Origin: Polydactylus sextarius
Taxonomy: Eukaryota; Chordata; Actinopteri; Polynemidae
DNA: 64,000 bases
NCBI GenBank assembly: GCA_016801845.1
Contig: CM028910.1
Location: 8,812,629-8,876,628, forward strand
Direction: 5' to 3'
Positions within the stretch are counted from its first letter, which is position 1. Every line of letters starts with the position of its first letter. Positions 1-14,300 of this stretch are shown piece by piece. A program made the position numbers and the translations under genes. The notes under the pieces are model-generated. The model had not been told where the DNA came from and searched no databases. It saw nothing but the letters and a program-made list of their open reading frames with translations.

Positions 1-1383
1 GAACCAGTGGGTCCTTACTTAACATATGATAAAGACTGGAAGCACAGGCAGCCTGGTTTGACGGTAAGTCAGCCTACTGCATCTCTAAACCTCACAAATT
101 AACACATTATATCTTGTTTGTTTATTCAAAAACACAAAAACCGAAGTGTAGAAACAACATGGTGTGGTTTTATGGGGGTTACATGCGCAAACTATTTCTT
201 GGCTTGGCCAATGACATCCTGAAATCTCTGCTGCCTGCCTGGCAACCTCCCTGTGACAACAAGACTCCACTGGCTCAGCCAAGAAGTAGTTCCAGCTCCT
301 AACACCCTGTAAAACCACAACTTGTAATTTTTACATAATGTGCAGATTAAACAAATGAGATACAATGTGTTACTTAGTGAGTTTTAAGGGTGCTGGAAGG
401 TAGAGGTTTCCTCCTGCTTCCAATCTTAAGCCAAGTCTTTCCCTCAGAAAGAAAGGGTCAATCTTTTCTTTTATGGGTTACTCTTCTGGTGTAACACAAC
501 CTTAATGTTCCGCTTTGAAACAGGATAGATGTTTACTATCATACATGTCTAAATGACCTGTTGTTTCCCCTGATGTACTGAGTCTCTAAGGCCAGTTAGC
601 GCCAGTTGGGCCCCTGCAACTTCTCATATTTCACTGCAACAGAATGTTTAAAAAGCAACAATCGCAGTTATTTAATTTTCAACCAAACTAAAATGAACTC
701 ACACTAACTAAATATTAGCACGTGATGTCTTTCAGCCGCTCCTTAGGTAAATATTAAAGTGGATGAATTACACCAATGTTATGGATGTGAGTAGCGCCCA
801 ATAAGGAGATGACACATGAGCTCAGTGCAACAGGGGCCAATCTAGGGCTTGTTTTATACTCAGCTGATTTATTTTTACAGATAAGCTATCTAAAAATGTT
901 TGGATGGAATTTGTCAAATTGTTTAGGTTTGTTATATTCTAACTGAGATCAACACAAACATCCCAGTTTCCAAGTCAGAACAGATAATAAAACAGAAGAG
1001 GATTCTTTTCATTCTTTAGGGGACGAAACAGGGAAATCTGGAACTGCTGAGGAAAAAATGGGAATACTTTAAGTGTTAATTTATTGGCTCTCACTAAATC
1101 CCCACTGGATATTATATGCCTATCTATTTATCTTTTCCACTTCACATTTACTCATGAAGATCCCTTGCTTGTTATGTCCCAAGTTAATCATAAAACACAG
1201 AGACTGCTCTCCATATCCCATTTGAAAGAAAAAACCATGGCAGATGTCGATATCACCAATACATTTTAATGTGACAACAAGCTCCGTGAACCTGCTGAAA
1301 GCTATTAATAATATTAACTCTCTGAGGCAGTGGGAGCTGAGAGATTGGAGGCTGAAGTGTGTGAATGGCTGGGGGTCCCTGAC
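1..1383 (-). other. crocc2 intronic sequence at left edge
   Basis: The last crocc2 exon seen here ends with a GT donor at 1,382-1,383 and in phase 0, so this stretch should be the start of the next intron. I see no coiled-coil exon with matching splice sites in it. The open frames around 85-318 do not resemble rootletin. The stretch is AT-rich and otherwise featureless. Confidence 0.55.
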
Positions 1384-4300
1384 CTGAGAGTGCTGCTCCT
1401 GGGCCTGAGCGTTCTCCTTTTGCAGCAGACTCAGCTCTGTTTCTAGCTTCTGGCAGAGATTCTGCAAGTGGCTGTGGGAGCTCTCCAGGGCTTGTTTCTC
1501 AGCAAGCAGATTCATCATTTGCTGCTGCAACCGTGTTGTTTCTTCCCTGGCTGCTGTCCGCTCCACCTCAACTTCCCGTCTACGCTCACCCAGCTCTGCC
1601 TTCTCACCTTCTGTCTAGAAAGGAAACAAAATATTTAGTTTATGTTCTGTTCAACTCTGCCTTTCATCAACATCACAGGGCAACTGCTCGCCTACTGACC
1701 TGCAGCAGAATACGATTGAGTTCAACCTTGTCTTTGGCTAAGCCTTCGTTGAGAGCAGCCATTTTGGCCAGAGAATCTTTAAGGGCAGCCTCTTGATTCT
1801 GCAGTTTGGTGAGAGCTAACTCCTGCGCAGCACTCTGAGACTCCATCTATGGAGTACATCATAAATATTAGAGGGATTTAAACCACAAAGGAAGAATACA
1901 TTAATCCAGATAAGGCAGTCTACCTTGCTGAGAGCCAGAGCGAGGCTGGCCTTATCATCCTCCAACACCTCTTTCTGCAGTGTGATTTGACTCAGATTCT
2001 CCTTCAATGTCACAAGCTCCTTCCGTAGATTAGAGTGCTTTCCTTCAAGCTCCTCCAGACTCCTGTCGCTGAAGCACAAAATGTATCACATACACCCTCT
2101 CACATTGTTTCTCTGTCTCACACATGCAGATTATTTGTATAAACAGAATCCCTTAACAGTAATACATCCCCACTTTGAAAAGATGAAGAAATTTTGGTGC
2201 CAAAGGCCACAGCACTGAGGGAATTACTTTTCTGTTGTATCACATGTCCTGCTCCAATTCTCAGCTAATCAAATTTTTTAAGCAGGAGAAACCTCGCAAA
2301 AGCAGAAAAAATGTTCTCCTCTTGCATGAGTTCAGTAATGCAATGTAAATCATTTACATTTTCATCCAAATGTCATCTGGATAATGACATGTGTTAGCGA
2401 TCTGAACTATAAACAAACAGAGCTTGAAAACAATCACGGGTGACGGGATGTGCGTTGTGTAACGGCAATTCTTCCCTGCTCATTCTGTACCCTCTTTGGG
2501 CCTCAGTGCGCTGGCGTGCCAGCTGCATCTCCAGATCCTCCTTCTGCTGCCTCAGGATGTCCCGCTGTCTCTGGAGCTCCAGCAACGAGCCCCGCTGTAC
2601 CTCCAGCTCAGCGTGCTGGGAGTCCACCTCCCGCTGCAGCCCTGACAGCAGCTTCTCCAGGCTGTTCTTCTCACTGAGAGCGATGGAGGTAGAGAGAGGG
2701 TACATTGCACAATGATCATCAACATGAGCATTATCGTCACACTTGACTTTTCTTAAACCACTATCGACAAAACACAACAGAACAAATCTCCTCTACAACA
2801 TTGTATAAATATTGTTTTTGGAGAAGTTTCAACATTTTTAAATATGTTGTGATGATTTTAGTGCTTACTTAAAATAACACAACACAACCACAATATTCAG
2901 CATCTACACTTAACATTTCTTTCTCAAAACGCCAATAATCAATAATTTCACAAATAACACAACATGAAGAAAATCCATGAAAGAAAGTAATGGGGTATCT
3001 ACTTTTTGGCAAAGTTTTGAAGCCCACTGATCTAAGACAATGATGATAACTTCATGCTCATAATCTACCTAGAAACGTGCTCCAGTGAGCGGCAATATCT
3101 ACTGTTGTCTCTGGTGCTTTGTTCCAATGCTTTTGTAGCCTCATGAATTTCCTTCGCCATTTCCTGTATCTTCTGCTCCAGCTCTCTTCTCTCAACATCC
3201 TTTTCCTGCAGGTGATTACGCAGCATGTCCACTTGCTCCAGAGCAGCATCAAGACACCCACGCAAGTCCTGTGGTTTATATGTGAGAGCAATGCTTTGGT
3301 TAAGCGGTTAAGACACTTGAGGGGAATGTTATTTCAAAGTGTTGAGATTATTGTTGCTGTATAATATCTAGAGCAAAGAAAAGAGGAAGTTTAGCCACCT
3401 GTGTTTGTTTCTGGTGCTTGGAGAGAACACTCTGCACAGCAATCACAGTAGTGTTTCTCAGAGGGGACCGGCCATGGAGAGGTGAGGATACACTTTCAGA
3501 AACACTGCTGTTGCCTTCTCCACCAAACAACTGAACATCAGAGTAAAAAAAGAGAATGTTTATGTTGTTATATTTTTACAAACTGGAGAGCCCAGCTTAG
3601 AGCTTAGTGCTTTGTTTAGTTCTGACCTGGTGAACATGGCCTAAAGTCTTTTGGAGGGCCTGGAGCTCTGTGTGGAGGACCTCCATCTCTGCTTTATCCT
3701 CTGTTCTTCTTGTCTCCTGAGCAGGAAACCATTGAAGTCAGATAAGCAGCACACATAGAGCAAGCCTGACATTCCCCAGACTGCAAGGAAGTCGTGGAGT
3801 TTATCAAACCTAGGGTCCAGACTATAGCCAATTTAGCCCCTTCAAACACCCATCTATCTGCCACCCCCACTTTTGATTCCCAGGGTCCCACCATCCTGTC
3901 CAGACTGATCTGCATAGTCTTGAGGCTGGCATCCTTCTCACTGTTTTGGCTGCGGAGGTGCTTCACTGTGTCAGATAGCTCCAAGATTCTTGATACACCA
4001 GCATGTAAGGAAATGGACAAAGAGTGAAATCACAAACACAGTTCTCTAAGACACTGAAAGGACAAGACTGGCATGTACTCCTCCTCTATAAGACCGTCAG
4101 CACTATCATGTTCTCGCCATAGAATCAAGGGATTAACACCGACTTCTGTTAAGATCAAAGGGCAGCTTGGATCCACAACACAAAGGCACTGACATTCCTA
4201 CCATCTTTCAAATGAAGTGCACAGGAGATGGTGGAAACAATCTTCTGTATCAGCTCCTGTATCAACTGAAGAGCTGCACTCGCTGAAAATAGCTTGATGT

Positions 4301-7300
4301 GCAGGGTTTTACTGATCAAAGTCTACAGTATGATGGGTTTCATCTTGGCTTTCCATTCAGTCACATGAAGAACATGAATTTTGCAAATGTTCAAATGACT
4401 GCACTATACATGACCTGAAGCCCAGAATTTCTATTGATGTCTAACATGCTTTTTTCTCTCGTTCTAATGGTCCTGGTCAGTGTGTATAATCTAGAGACTG
4501 TAGAAAAATATGAATGTAGGATTTGTGCTGCCAATCCTCCTGTGTGTTTCTGATTATGTGAAAGCTTGAATTAGCTTAACCACAGTATATTATGAGACAA
4601 TAGAAGGTTGTCAGTTATAGTGTGGTAGCTATCCCCCTAAATGATGTGTAACACTTCTAGGCCAAAGTGAGCAGTGTTACACATCATTAGCTTTGCAGTT
4701 ATATGGTCATTTTGTATTTTCAAGATTTCATGTATCCATGAGACAAAGATTCTTTATTTGTCAGAATTCACTGCATTTGAAAAAACAGATAGAGATTTAT
4801 CTGCAAGTAGCTCCTAAACTGATTTTCAACTCAACATTAGATCTTAATGTCCTGGGCAAAATTGCTAAAGATTTATTGAAATGTGATGATAATATTTTCA
4901 CATATGAGAAATGAGTTGAGAGTTTTCCAGATTGGTCATAGTCATCTTTGGAAAAACAGTAATCTTTTGTGACAATGTCTAGAGAGATAAAGATCTGGAG
5001 ATGACTTCACCTGGAGTTAAGTTCAACTTTCTCTGCATCCCAACGACCTTGAAGCTGCATAGCCTCTTTCAGCTTGTCCTTCAGCTGCTTCTCCAGCTCT
5101 GACGTCTCCACACCACTACAGGCGCTCTCCTGAGTTACACTGGCTTCTAGGTTCATGCAGGCAATGTGCAGTTGCCGGCTGGCAGCGACACACTCTCCAC
5201 GCATATCAGACAGAGTCCTGTTGAAAAGATTCACATGCATTAAGGTTTATAGAATGTGTCACAACACATGAAAGGTCTGAAAGGGTAAAGAAACATGACA
5301 TGCTGTTTTCAGTCATACAGTTGTGAGCTATTAGTCTCAAAAACAGCCTGTTTGTGTTTGAGAAGGATGAATGTCTGTAGTGATTAAGTTCTAGGATCAA
5401 GACTCACTTTGAAGTATTTCAGTTTGAGTTACAGTACAGTCTCTGACATGATCATAGCTGTCTATGAGCCGAGCAATCATTATTAAAGCAAATTACTCTT
5501 CATTATTGCTCACAGAGGTTTAACATGATGGAGGACATGTCTAATAGTGCTCAAGCTTTGTCCTGATGGACAATTTCAACAGTGAGCAAGGACACCTTAA
5601 GCCATCTGTCCCTCCAGTGAGAAAACAATGAACAGGAGGACTGACGACCCTGTTGACCTAGTCGACTTTGATCTTTGGCTGAGAGAACTGGATTATGGTT
5701 GCAGTCATGAGTGTGAGCCACAAAAGAGGTAGGGGTTCCTGTGGAATCCTGGGTTGCTGGAGGGATTCTGGCAGTGCGCCACGCTCACCTGTCAGTGAAA
5801 GTCCTTAGCTGGGTGAAAGTGCTCCGCAGGGAGGAGGCCTGGCGCCACAGTGCTCTGACACGAGCCTGTTCACGACTGAGCCGGGAGGCACATGTCTGCA
5901 GAGAGAAGCAGACAACAAGGGAACTAGAGACTAGTGGGTGGGTGGTAAAGGTTGCTTACAACAAACGATGGCACCTCTCATTTTATTGTGATACCAAACA
6001 GATGCAATCCTGGAACTCCAGGACTCACACTGGCACACATACAAATAATTGGATTTCCCTGAATCAACAGATGTAGCCCATTTACAGCACGAACACCAGA
6101 TTGTTTGCACAAAATTTTCCTCCCCCTCAGCAGTTGGAATGTTTTCACAGGAAACAACAACTCAAAAATCATAGCAATGAAATGAACTGGGAATGAGAAT
6201 GAATTGACGAAACTGGCTATGAATGGAATTCCTACCCCATGTGAACTCAACGGGAGTTTAATTGCACAATCTCTGTACAGAAAGGGATAAACTTGAGCTT
6301 CCCCTGTTGCTTTTCTGACACAAGCACTTCATTTTTGTGGTTTTTCTCACCTCTTGCTCTCTCCGCAAACGGGAATCACACAACTCCATGTCTTCACGAG
6401 CCTTCCACAAGCTTTCTGTTAGGCCCTGGTTGACGGTACCTACCTGTTCAAGTTGTTCCCGCAGCACAGAGTTTACTTGGCTGAGGTTGGCACACCTAGA
6501 AATAGCAAACATCATGACACTAAGACACCATCTGGCTCTCCCCATCTCCCATAACCCTATCACTGCACCACAGTTCTTATAGACAGTACATCACTCGTCT
6601 GTGGCCTTCAGATCCACGCTTGCCAACTGAACTTACAGGGTGAACATATGTGACAGTTTTATAACGTCTGTGTCAACTTAGATTTAATTTCAACCAGATC
6701 TTCTTGTAGAGTCGTTTACCAAAATGTTTACATCATTCTCACACTCAACACACGCTCTTACAGTAAAGCACGTCACTTTTCTGGGTTGGCTTATCTGTCT
6801 GAGATTGAGCCAAACCCATGTTTCCATGTACAGTATGATGTTGTGTTGACAGGGAAGTGAGACACAGGGAAAAGAGGTTCAGTAATCACAGTAATAAGCA
6901 AAAGCGTATAAGCATATGGTTGAAAATTTATCTCTGTGTTACACTTAAATTACAAAGTGCTTAAGTGGCTATAGCCTGATATTTTTAGGCAGTAAACACA
7001 ATTATCGCCTGTCAGCTGTAAGCCTGCACCAACCAGTTCACTTACAGGAAATATGGAAACAATCTCCCCTTCTGTTCCTAGTTATGGTGTGAATAATGGT
7101 CATATTATGATGTAAAACTGACGTTGGCCTTTGGCTTTTTGTATGCATAATTATTCTTCATAATTTGACCCTATCAGGCATTTGTCTCATAATCATAATC
7201 GTTATCATTATCACTCTTTATGGCTAAAGATGTGTTTTATAAGGACATAGTGCACGTTGACCTTTAACCTTGACCACAATCTAATCAGGTCATCCTTGAA

Positions 7301-8211
7301 TGTAGTGGTATTTCCACCAGTTGTTGATATATGAGGACATGAGGACACAGTGACTTTGATCTATGACCACCAAAATCTGATAAGTTCATCTTTGAGTCCA
7401 AGTGAATGTTTGTGTGAAATCTGAAGAAACTCCCTCAAGGTGTTCCTGAGATATCGTGTTCACGAGAACGGGATGGAGCCTGGAACCATAATTCCCTGAG
7501 GCCACAGCTGCCGCAGGAACACAGGCATAAAAATTATCAGACCCTGGTGAAGTTTCCACTACGGTCATCTCAAATAAAGTTCCATAACTGTATAAATCAT
7601 TGGGCATTAAAATCTGGCCTCAGCTGCAGAGGTAGGCCCATACTTAATGTGAAGCATCGTTAAAATGCTTTGGAGAAGGGAGCCAACATAGCCCACTAAT
7701 TTTCTCTGACAAATTGGATGCTGAGATTATCTGCCAAGGGCAGGTTATGCTTTCTCCCTGCAGCAGAAGCAGAGAAAACAGCAGGAAAGCTCAGGGAACT
7801 GCAGGGAATATCTCTGGTCCGCACATTTCTCAGATATATTCCGGCTTGATTTCTGCTTCTCGACAAGAAACAGAGAAAGAAAAACACAAGCAAATTTCTA
7901 ACATGCTTAACCATGAATTTACTGCTCCAAGTCTGCATCCAAATAGCAACTCCCTGCTGTGGCCAGTTTTCTGATTTCTGGATTCCAAACTTAGTGCACT
8001 TTTTCAAAAACTCCTTAATATGTATTACTTATACAGAAGCAGCACAGGTTTGTTTATTGGCTGTGTAACCTGGCTACCTGCTCTGCATGGTGCCCATCAC
8101 TCACCTCTGCTGCTCCTCCTCCAGCTGAGCTGACTTATTCTGGATGGTCATGTTGAGATCCTGCTCTGTCCGCTGCTGACGCTGGGCCGAGTCCAGGTGA
8201 GCCTGCAGCTG

Positions 8212-8250
<39 letters not shown>

Positions 8251-8256
8251 GCGCAC

Positions 8257-8324
<68 letters not shown>

Positions 8325-11300
8325 CCTCTACTGGCACCCTGGTAACACTTCAGAGTATGGTAGCAGTAGTACATTAGCAGTTGCCTAATATTTATAAAGC
8401 AACATAATTACAGTGGAAATCTGCTAAGCCAAACTCTCTTTGGGGACCACTTAGCCAAAAATAATATTTGGGTGAATTAAATATATTCAAATAAAAGCAA
8501 AAATCATAAAAGTCCTGTTTCCTTTTCAGTTATGCATGGTTCCTTTACTGGTTGTTAAAATTGTGTTTGTTGTACTGATATTTTTATGCTAATGGGAATA
8601 AAGGATAGAAGTATACTGTAATAACAGTGTTAAATGGTTATGCGTATACCGATTCACAGTTCACACATCTATGGGCAATTTAGAGCTGCTAATTAACCTA
8701 AACTGCATGTTTTGCGGGAGAAAGTCAGAGTACACAGAGGAAACCCATGCAGCCAAATATGCAAACTCCAAACAGAAAGGCCCCAGCCAGTCGGACCGGC
8801 TCCAGCCTCCTGCGACCCTCAAATTTTATAGTTAATGGATGGGGGGGTTCACAGTTCACATAACATTTTAATATTGTTTAGAATAATTTTCACCCAGCCT
8901 TATATTACGATCAGGACTAGACTTCAATTTGTAAAAGGCAATACAGAAATAATGGAAGACTGATCAATAACACTCTTTAACCACACTAGCAATGCAATAT
9001 TAGCTAATCAGTCAGTTCAAAACATATAACTTTGGTGTATGAAATGGCCTCTAGACGACCATAGAGGTCTTGATTGTTTACATATCAACAATACTGATTC
9101 TTGAAGATCGTGCTGCAATCAAGACGTACCAGCAATCTCATCTTTTCAGACTCTTTAGTCCTATCCAGCACTTGTTCTTCTAGGTCTCCACACCTCCTCT
9201 TGTACTGAAGAACCTCATATAAAACAAACATAAAATGTACAGTTATACCCAAGGAACATTATCTCTAACATTGTGAATTGTAAACTCCATTTCAAGTCAC
9301 CTTGGTTTGCAGTTTCTGAACAAGTTGGGCCTGTCTCTGCTGGGCCTCCTGGTAGACCTGCAGTTTTTGTCTGTAAGCTCTCTCCTTGCTCTGCAGTTGC
9401 AGGGAGCTCGGTGATACACTCTCCTGGTCCGAGTCCCCGGCTGAATGCAGCATCAGCATCTGATCGAGCTGGATGGAGCAGTAGCAAATAAATGTCAGCA
9501 AGTTGGACGATGGGACAGCATATTGCACATTACAATAGATGGTACATGTTCAATCTTAGTTATTGGACACTTTTATAGTTTAATGTAATCCTTTGCATCA
9601 GCTTTCATCCACTTCACAGAATTTATAATATTCAGTTTTACAGAAGGAGACTCAGAGAAGTGTTGATTGTACTGCTGCATTATATTGAATTGTTTGTCCA
9701 TCCCACCATTCACAGGGATTAAAGGTACATCAAATATGTCTGACTGCTTAAAAAGTATGAGTATACTTAACAAACTCAGTCCAACTAACTCAGTCCATCT
9801 AATCCATCTTATTACATGTACCAATCACCAGGTTTCACCAATCCACTGTTGGTTGAGAAACAAATAAGTTAACGCATAGATGTTTTTACTCAGTGTATTC
9901 TTTAACATCATGTCCATGCCAAGAAGAACATCTTACAATACAGAACTATTATGATTTCCATAAAACCAAAAGCCTGTGATGGTAAACATTTTGATTGACT
10001 AGACAAATATATAGCTACAGTTTAAATTTAGTATGAGGATTGGACAAACAGTGGCTACACTTGAAGATGGGGGCGAGGTGTTGCAATATTATTGTTAGAC
10101 CACAAGCTGTCCAAGTACACTATGTTTGTATATTAGTGTTAAAGCATGTGTTGCTGTGTGTGTGCAATGTATCTGTCAAATGCATCTAAAAACAAAGATA
10201 TACAAATGTACTGGTCTTTCTCATTGTGGAATCTCATATCCTCTCCCATATCTGAAATCCAAATGTCCTGTAACCTCTCAACCTCACACAACCTAAACTC
10301 CCTCTGCACCACCCACTCTCTATCCTGGTGCCAGACACCCTGTCCTCATTAATACAAACCACATGGCCCTAGAGCACTACAACACACTGCGTGCCTCTAG
10401 CTGCCCTTGCCGACTTCTCATTTAAAAAGAGAGGAAGAGAGCCCCCTCCCCTGCAACATACTCCAAACCACCATCCAAGCCCTTCAAATCAACCCTGCGA
10501 CCCACTCCCTCCCTCCTCTCTTCTGTACCTCATCTCTTCTCTGGGTGTTTAATCTCTCCAGCAGGCTCCAAGAGAGCCAAGACAATAGTCTCACTGTTCA
10601 ACACTGGACCCAGCCACTTTGCCACCATTATTAACACATTTCCAAATGCCCTTTTCAGAATTTTATACTACAAACTACACTAACGGCCATCATGCACTTG
10701 GCTGTGTGCATTTGGTGTTTTCCTCTGAGGACCTGGAGAGCACAAAAGCTTCTTTTACTGCCCGTTGTTGAGGTGACAGCTTTAGAGACTGAGAAGGGAG
10801 GAACAACATGGGCGGAGTGTTTGAAACACACAGAACTGCAGCAGCTGTGTTTAAAGGGACTCCTGGAAACAGCTGTGTGTGGAGCATTAGTGATTATGCA
10901 TCTTTTCAAGTATTTTGGCACAACTATGGCAATAACACTGACTTACTAACAAGCATGCACTTTATAAATACATCTTGAATACATGGCCGCAGATAGCACA
11001 CAGGGGTTATTACAGTAAATGAAAGCAGTCTACATTTGTAGAATTACAGATGAATATAATTTTGGTATAATTCTGGGGAAATGTACCACATCACAATGTG
11101 ACTCATAAAAACATATCAAAACTACAGTGAACTTACCTTCACAATAAGTGTAGATTGTCAGTGATTTAAACATATTTATACAGTGATAAGATTCATTCCC
11201 ACAGGAAGCAATAGGTGTCTAAAATGTATCCATATGGGACAACTAGTGCAAAAATTAGTCATAGACCACAACTAATAACCCACTCCACCATAAAGGTACC

Positions 11301-14300
11301 AAATGCAATAGAAACTGTAATAATAAGGTGTTAAAGTGTTTTGACCAATAGCAGCAGTATGTAGTAACATTTTCATGGGTGGTTCCTGGTTTGATTGTAC
11401 ATTGCACATTCATGCATGAGCACTCTGCCAACGTGACACACAGTCATGACGCTGGTCCTACACTGCTATTGTGATCAACAGTTACTAGCATCAACACACA
11501 GCATAGCAACATGCCATTAAGAGCAATGTAGAAGACTGCTCGCTAACGAGTATGTAAACAAGGCAGGATTCAAAACATTTAAAAAAAATTGCTTTGAGAA
11601 TGGTTCATGAAGAAAGGAAATGCAATCAATGTGTTTGTCAGGCCTCAAGGATACACACAATGCAGTTAAGTTAGTAACACTGGATGTAAACAAAACTTTG
11701 TTTGTTTGCAAGAAAACTCCGGAAGGCACCTTTAATGGCACATGTCCTCAGACAAATTTGCAACTGATTAAATTAACACAAATGATACACACAGTGAAAC
11801 TTGGGTGGTTGGAGCAACAAACTGCAAACCCTCACAAAGACCAATGTCATATCACAGCCTTTACTCTGTAACAGCTTTATTCTTCTTCTCATTTTTAACT
11901 TGTATTTTCTGGACTGTGTGGTTTTTCTAAAATGATGAAAATCATCAGAAAACACACACTGCATGGACACTACAACTCTCCAAGAGCTGGAGGCCAATAC
12001 AGATTTCTTTCTATCCGGGCAAACTTTAATATCAATTGCAGCCTGTTGCAGCATCTGTAAGTCAGCTCCATCAACAACTATCACTGTGGACTACACTTTC
12101 ACTACCTTGCTGTGCACTCGGTGACCAGGTGTCCCTGGCAACTCCTAAAGGTCCCTGTTCTGCCCTGATGAGGAGGGTTGTTTGCACGTTTTCATACATA
12201 GCTGTAGTGTGTGGGCTTTTTGCCAATGCCTCGCCCCTGTTCCACTCACTACAGAGAGGACGCTTTTTTATGGTTTCTCCCCAGTCAGCTGTAAAGCAGG
12301 AGGCCGGGGGCTGCTCTAGATTAGCCATGCTCCGTGCAGGAAGCTCCCAAGAGGACGCCATAACAGTCTGCAGTGGAGACCCCCACCTTCACTAAACTCT
12401 CTACACTACCATCTATTCCCTTGCTCTGCTTGCATCATTAAATCTCATCACCCTCATCTCCAAGTGAGCTTGAACTCATTGTTCTTCACAACACACCCAT
12501 CCAGTGGTAACTGTAAAAAGGCAAAAGAGAGAAGCAAGTAATCCCATTCCTCCATCTGCCTAACTCTGGGGCTTACGGGCCTTACTGGGGGCCCAGAAGT
12601 GTGCTCAATGAACACCCTTGCTATTTACGATCTGCCTCAAAGAACAATCACTCTGGAGCAACCTTTGTGGCCCTCTAAAGAGGGCTGAGCTCAAGACCAA
12701 TGTAGCCTGACTCTTTGAGGTAATCTACTGCCATTTTGCAATAATCTTCAAGATGCAATTTATACCAAAACAGCCTTTTTGTCATGGTATGTTTTATGCC
12801 TCCATATGGTTGCTATGGTTCCTTTTATTTTTTTCAGTCCCAAATATCTGTTTCTCGGGCCCTGCTTGTGTTTCCAAAGTAAAAGACTTTTCTGCCTCTT
12901 AAAATGTGCTTTGAATTAGCTTTTTATATTTCTTGATATTTATGATTTGTGCCACTCCTTGTATTGTCTCTTTTGATAAATATTTCAAACAACATCAAGG
13001 GATAATCTCGCTTTGATTCATCTGCCAACAAGCAACAAGAGAATCATTTTCAAGGCTCTTGTGAAGGCTTTGGTGTTTGGGCCAAAAGTTGCTGCCTTGC
13101 TCATGTGGTAGATCAAAATCCAATCCCTTTCAGTTACCATATTAAGATTATGATATTCTCTTACCGACCAAATGTCACAACATTTAGAGATCCGATGACA
13201 CCAGTTTGTCTAATCTTTCAACTGAGATTTTAATTTCTCTTGTCCTTATATATAATAACATTTTTTAATCCATACCTGTTTATCATATAGAAATAAAATT
13301 CCAGGCATATCCAGCGACTAATCCACATCCTCGGCCCTCTTTCTTTCTTTTCTGACTCACCCAGGGTGACATCTGGCCGTGAGTGCGCAGTCCAGCCAGC
13401 ATGTGAAGGGTTACAGCTGCAATCGTTTTCCCTGGCTTGGCCTGGGCCCAGAGGCTTAATAAAGGGAATTAATGGAGTGCACTATCTGTCAGATTCCTAA
13501 ACACAGCTGGAGCGGATGTCCATCGCCCCCAAGCTGCCCAAAAAACTTACTATCCTACTTCAACAACATACCCACTCCCCCTTCCCCTCACATTACCCCC
13601 TGAGTGCTGACTCCGTGAAAGAGCCCCAGCTGATTGTGAAAGCTGTTTATGTATCATCACTGACTGTAATTACACAATGTGGGATAACAAACACGGAGAA
13701 TGGAAGTGAGGACGGGGAGCTGCTGTGCGTGTGTTACCATGGAGTGAACGCATTAGTTATAGGGATAGCAGCTGTGATGGCATACGGGGATACAAGTGAT
13801 CTGTGTAAATAGAGCCAAACTAATAATACTTGCTGTGTACTCACAAGCATGTGCCTGGCCTTGCACCACTTAACACAAATGCCTCCAGCAAGGACAATGC
13901 TGTACAAGACCTACTCACACCCACTCGGTTCAGCTCAAGACTTCACAATTGATTAGACACTTTTGACATGCGAAAAAAAACTGAAGAGTGTGCTTAAAGT
14001 TTGACTTTAAAGTCAGGTAATATGAGTAGCCTAATGCCAAATGTTGAAAAGGATTTAATGGAATACTTTCATTAAAAATTCTGCACTGGGATGGGCTTTT
14101 AAGCATATTCTCTCCCGGGTAGGCAATTAATTTTTACAATTTCATGATAGCTGAAGGAGTCAGACTTTTTGGACGGATTCCATTCAAACTGCAGCCTAAA
14201 TGAATGGGTTTGTGCCAGCAGGAAAAACAAACTTGAAACAGAGGGGGGTAGAAGGGTAAAAGGGGATAGTAACACAATCCCTAAAAACAGACTTTATCTG

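Noticed and set aside
85..318. Minus-strand frame near the left edge as the next crocc2 exon
   Set aside because: Not coiled coil, and its borders do not fit phase 0 after the exon 1614-1384.
8101..8388. Open frames of alternating Cys-Val or Thr-His
   Set aside because: They are translations of the (AC)n microsatellite; only 8208-8105 is an exon.
13516..13812. 98-codon plus-strand frame in crocc2 intron 3
   Set aside because: The composition is not protein-like and there is no homology; a noncoding element is more likely.
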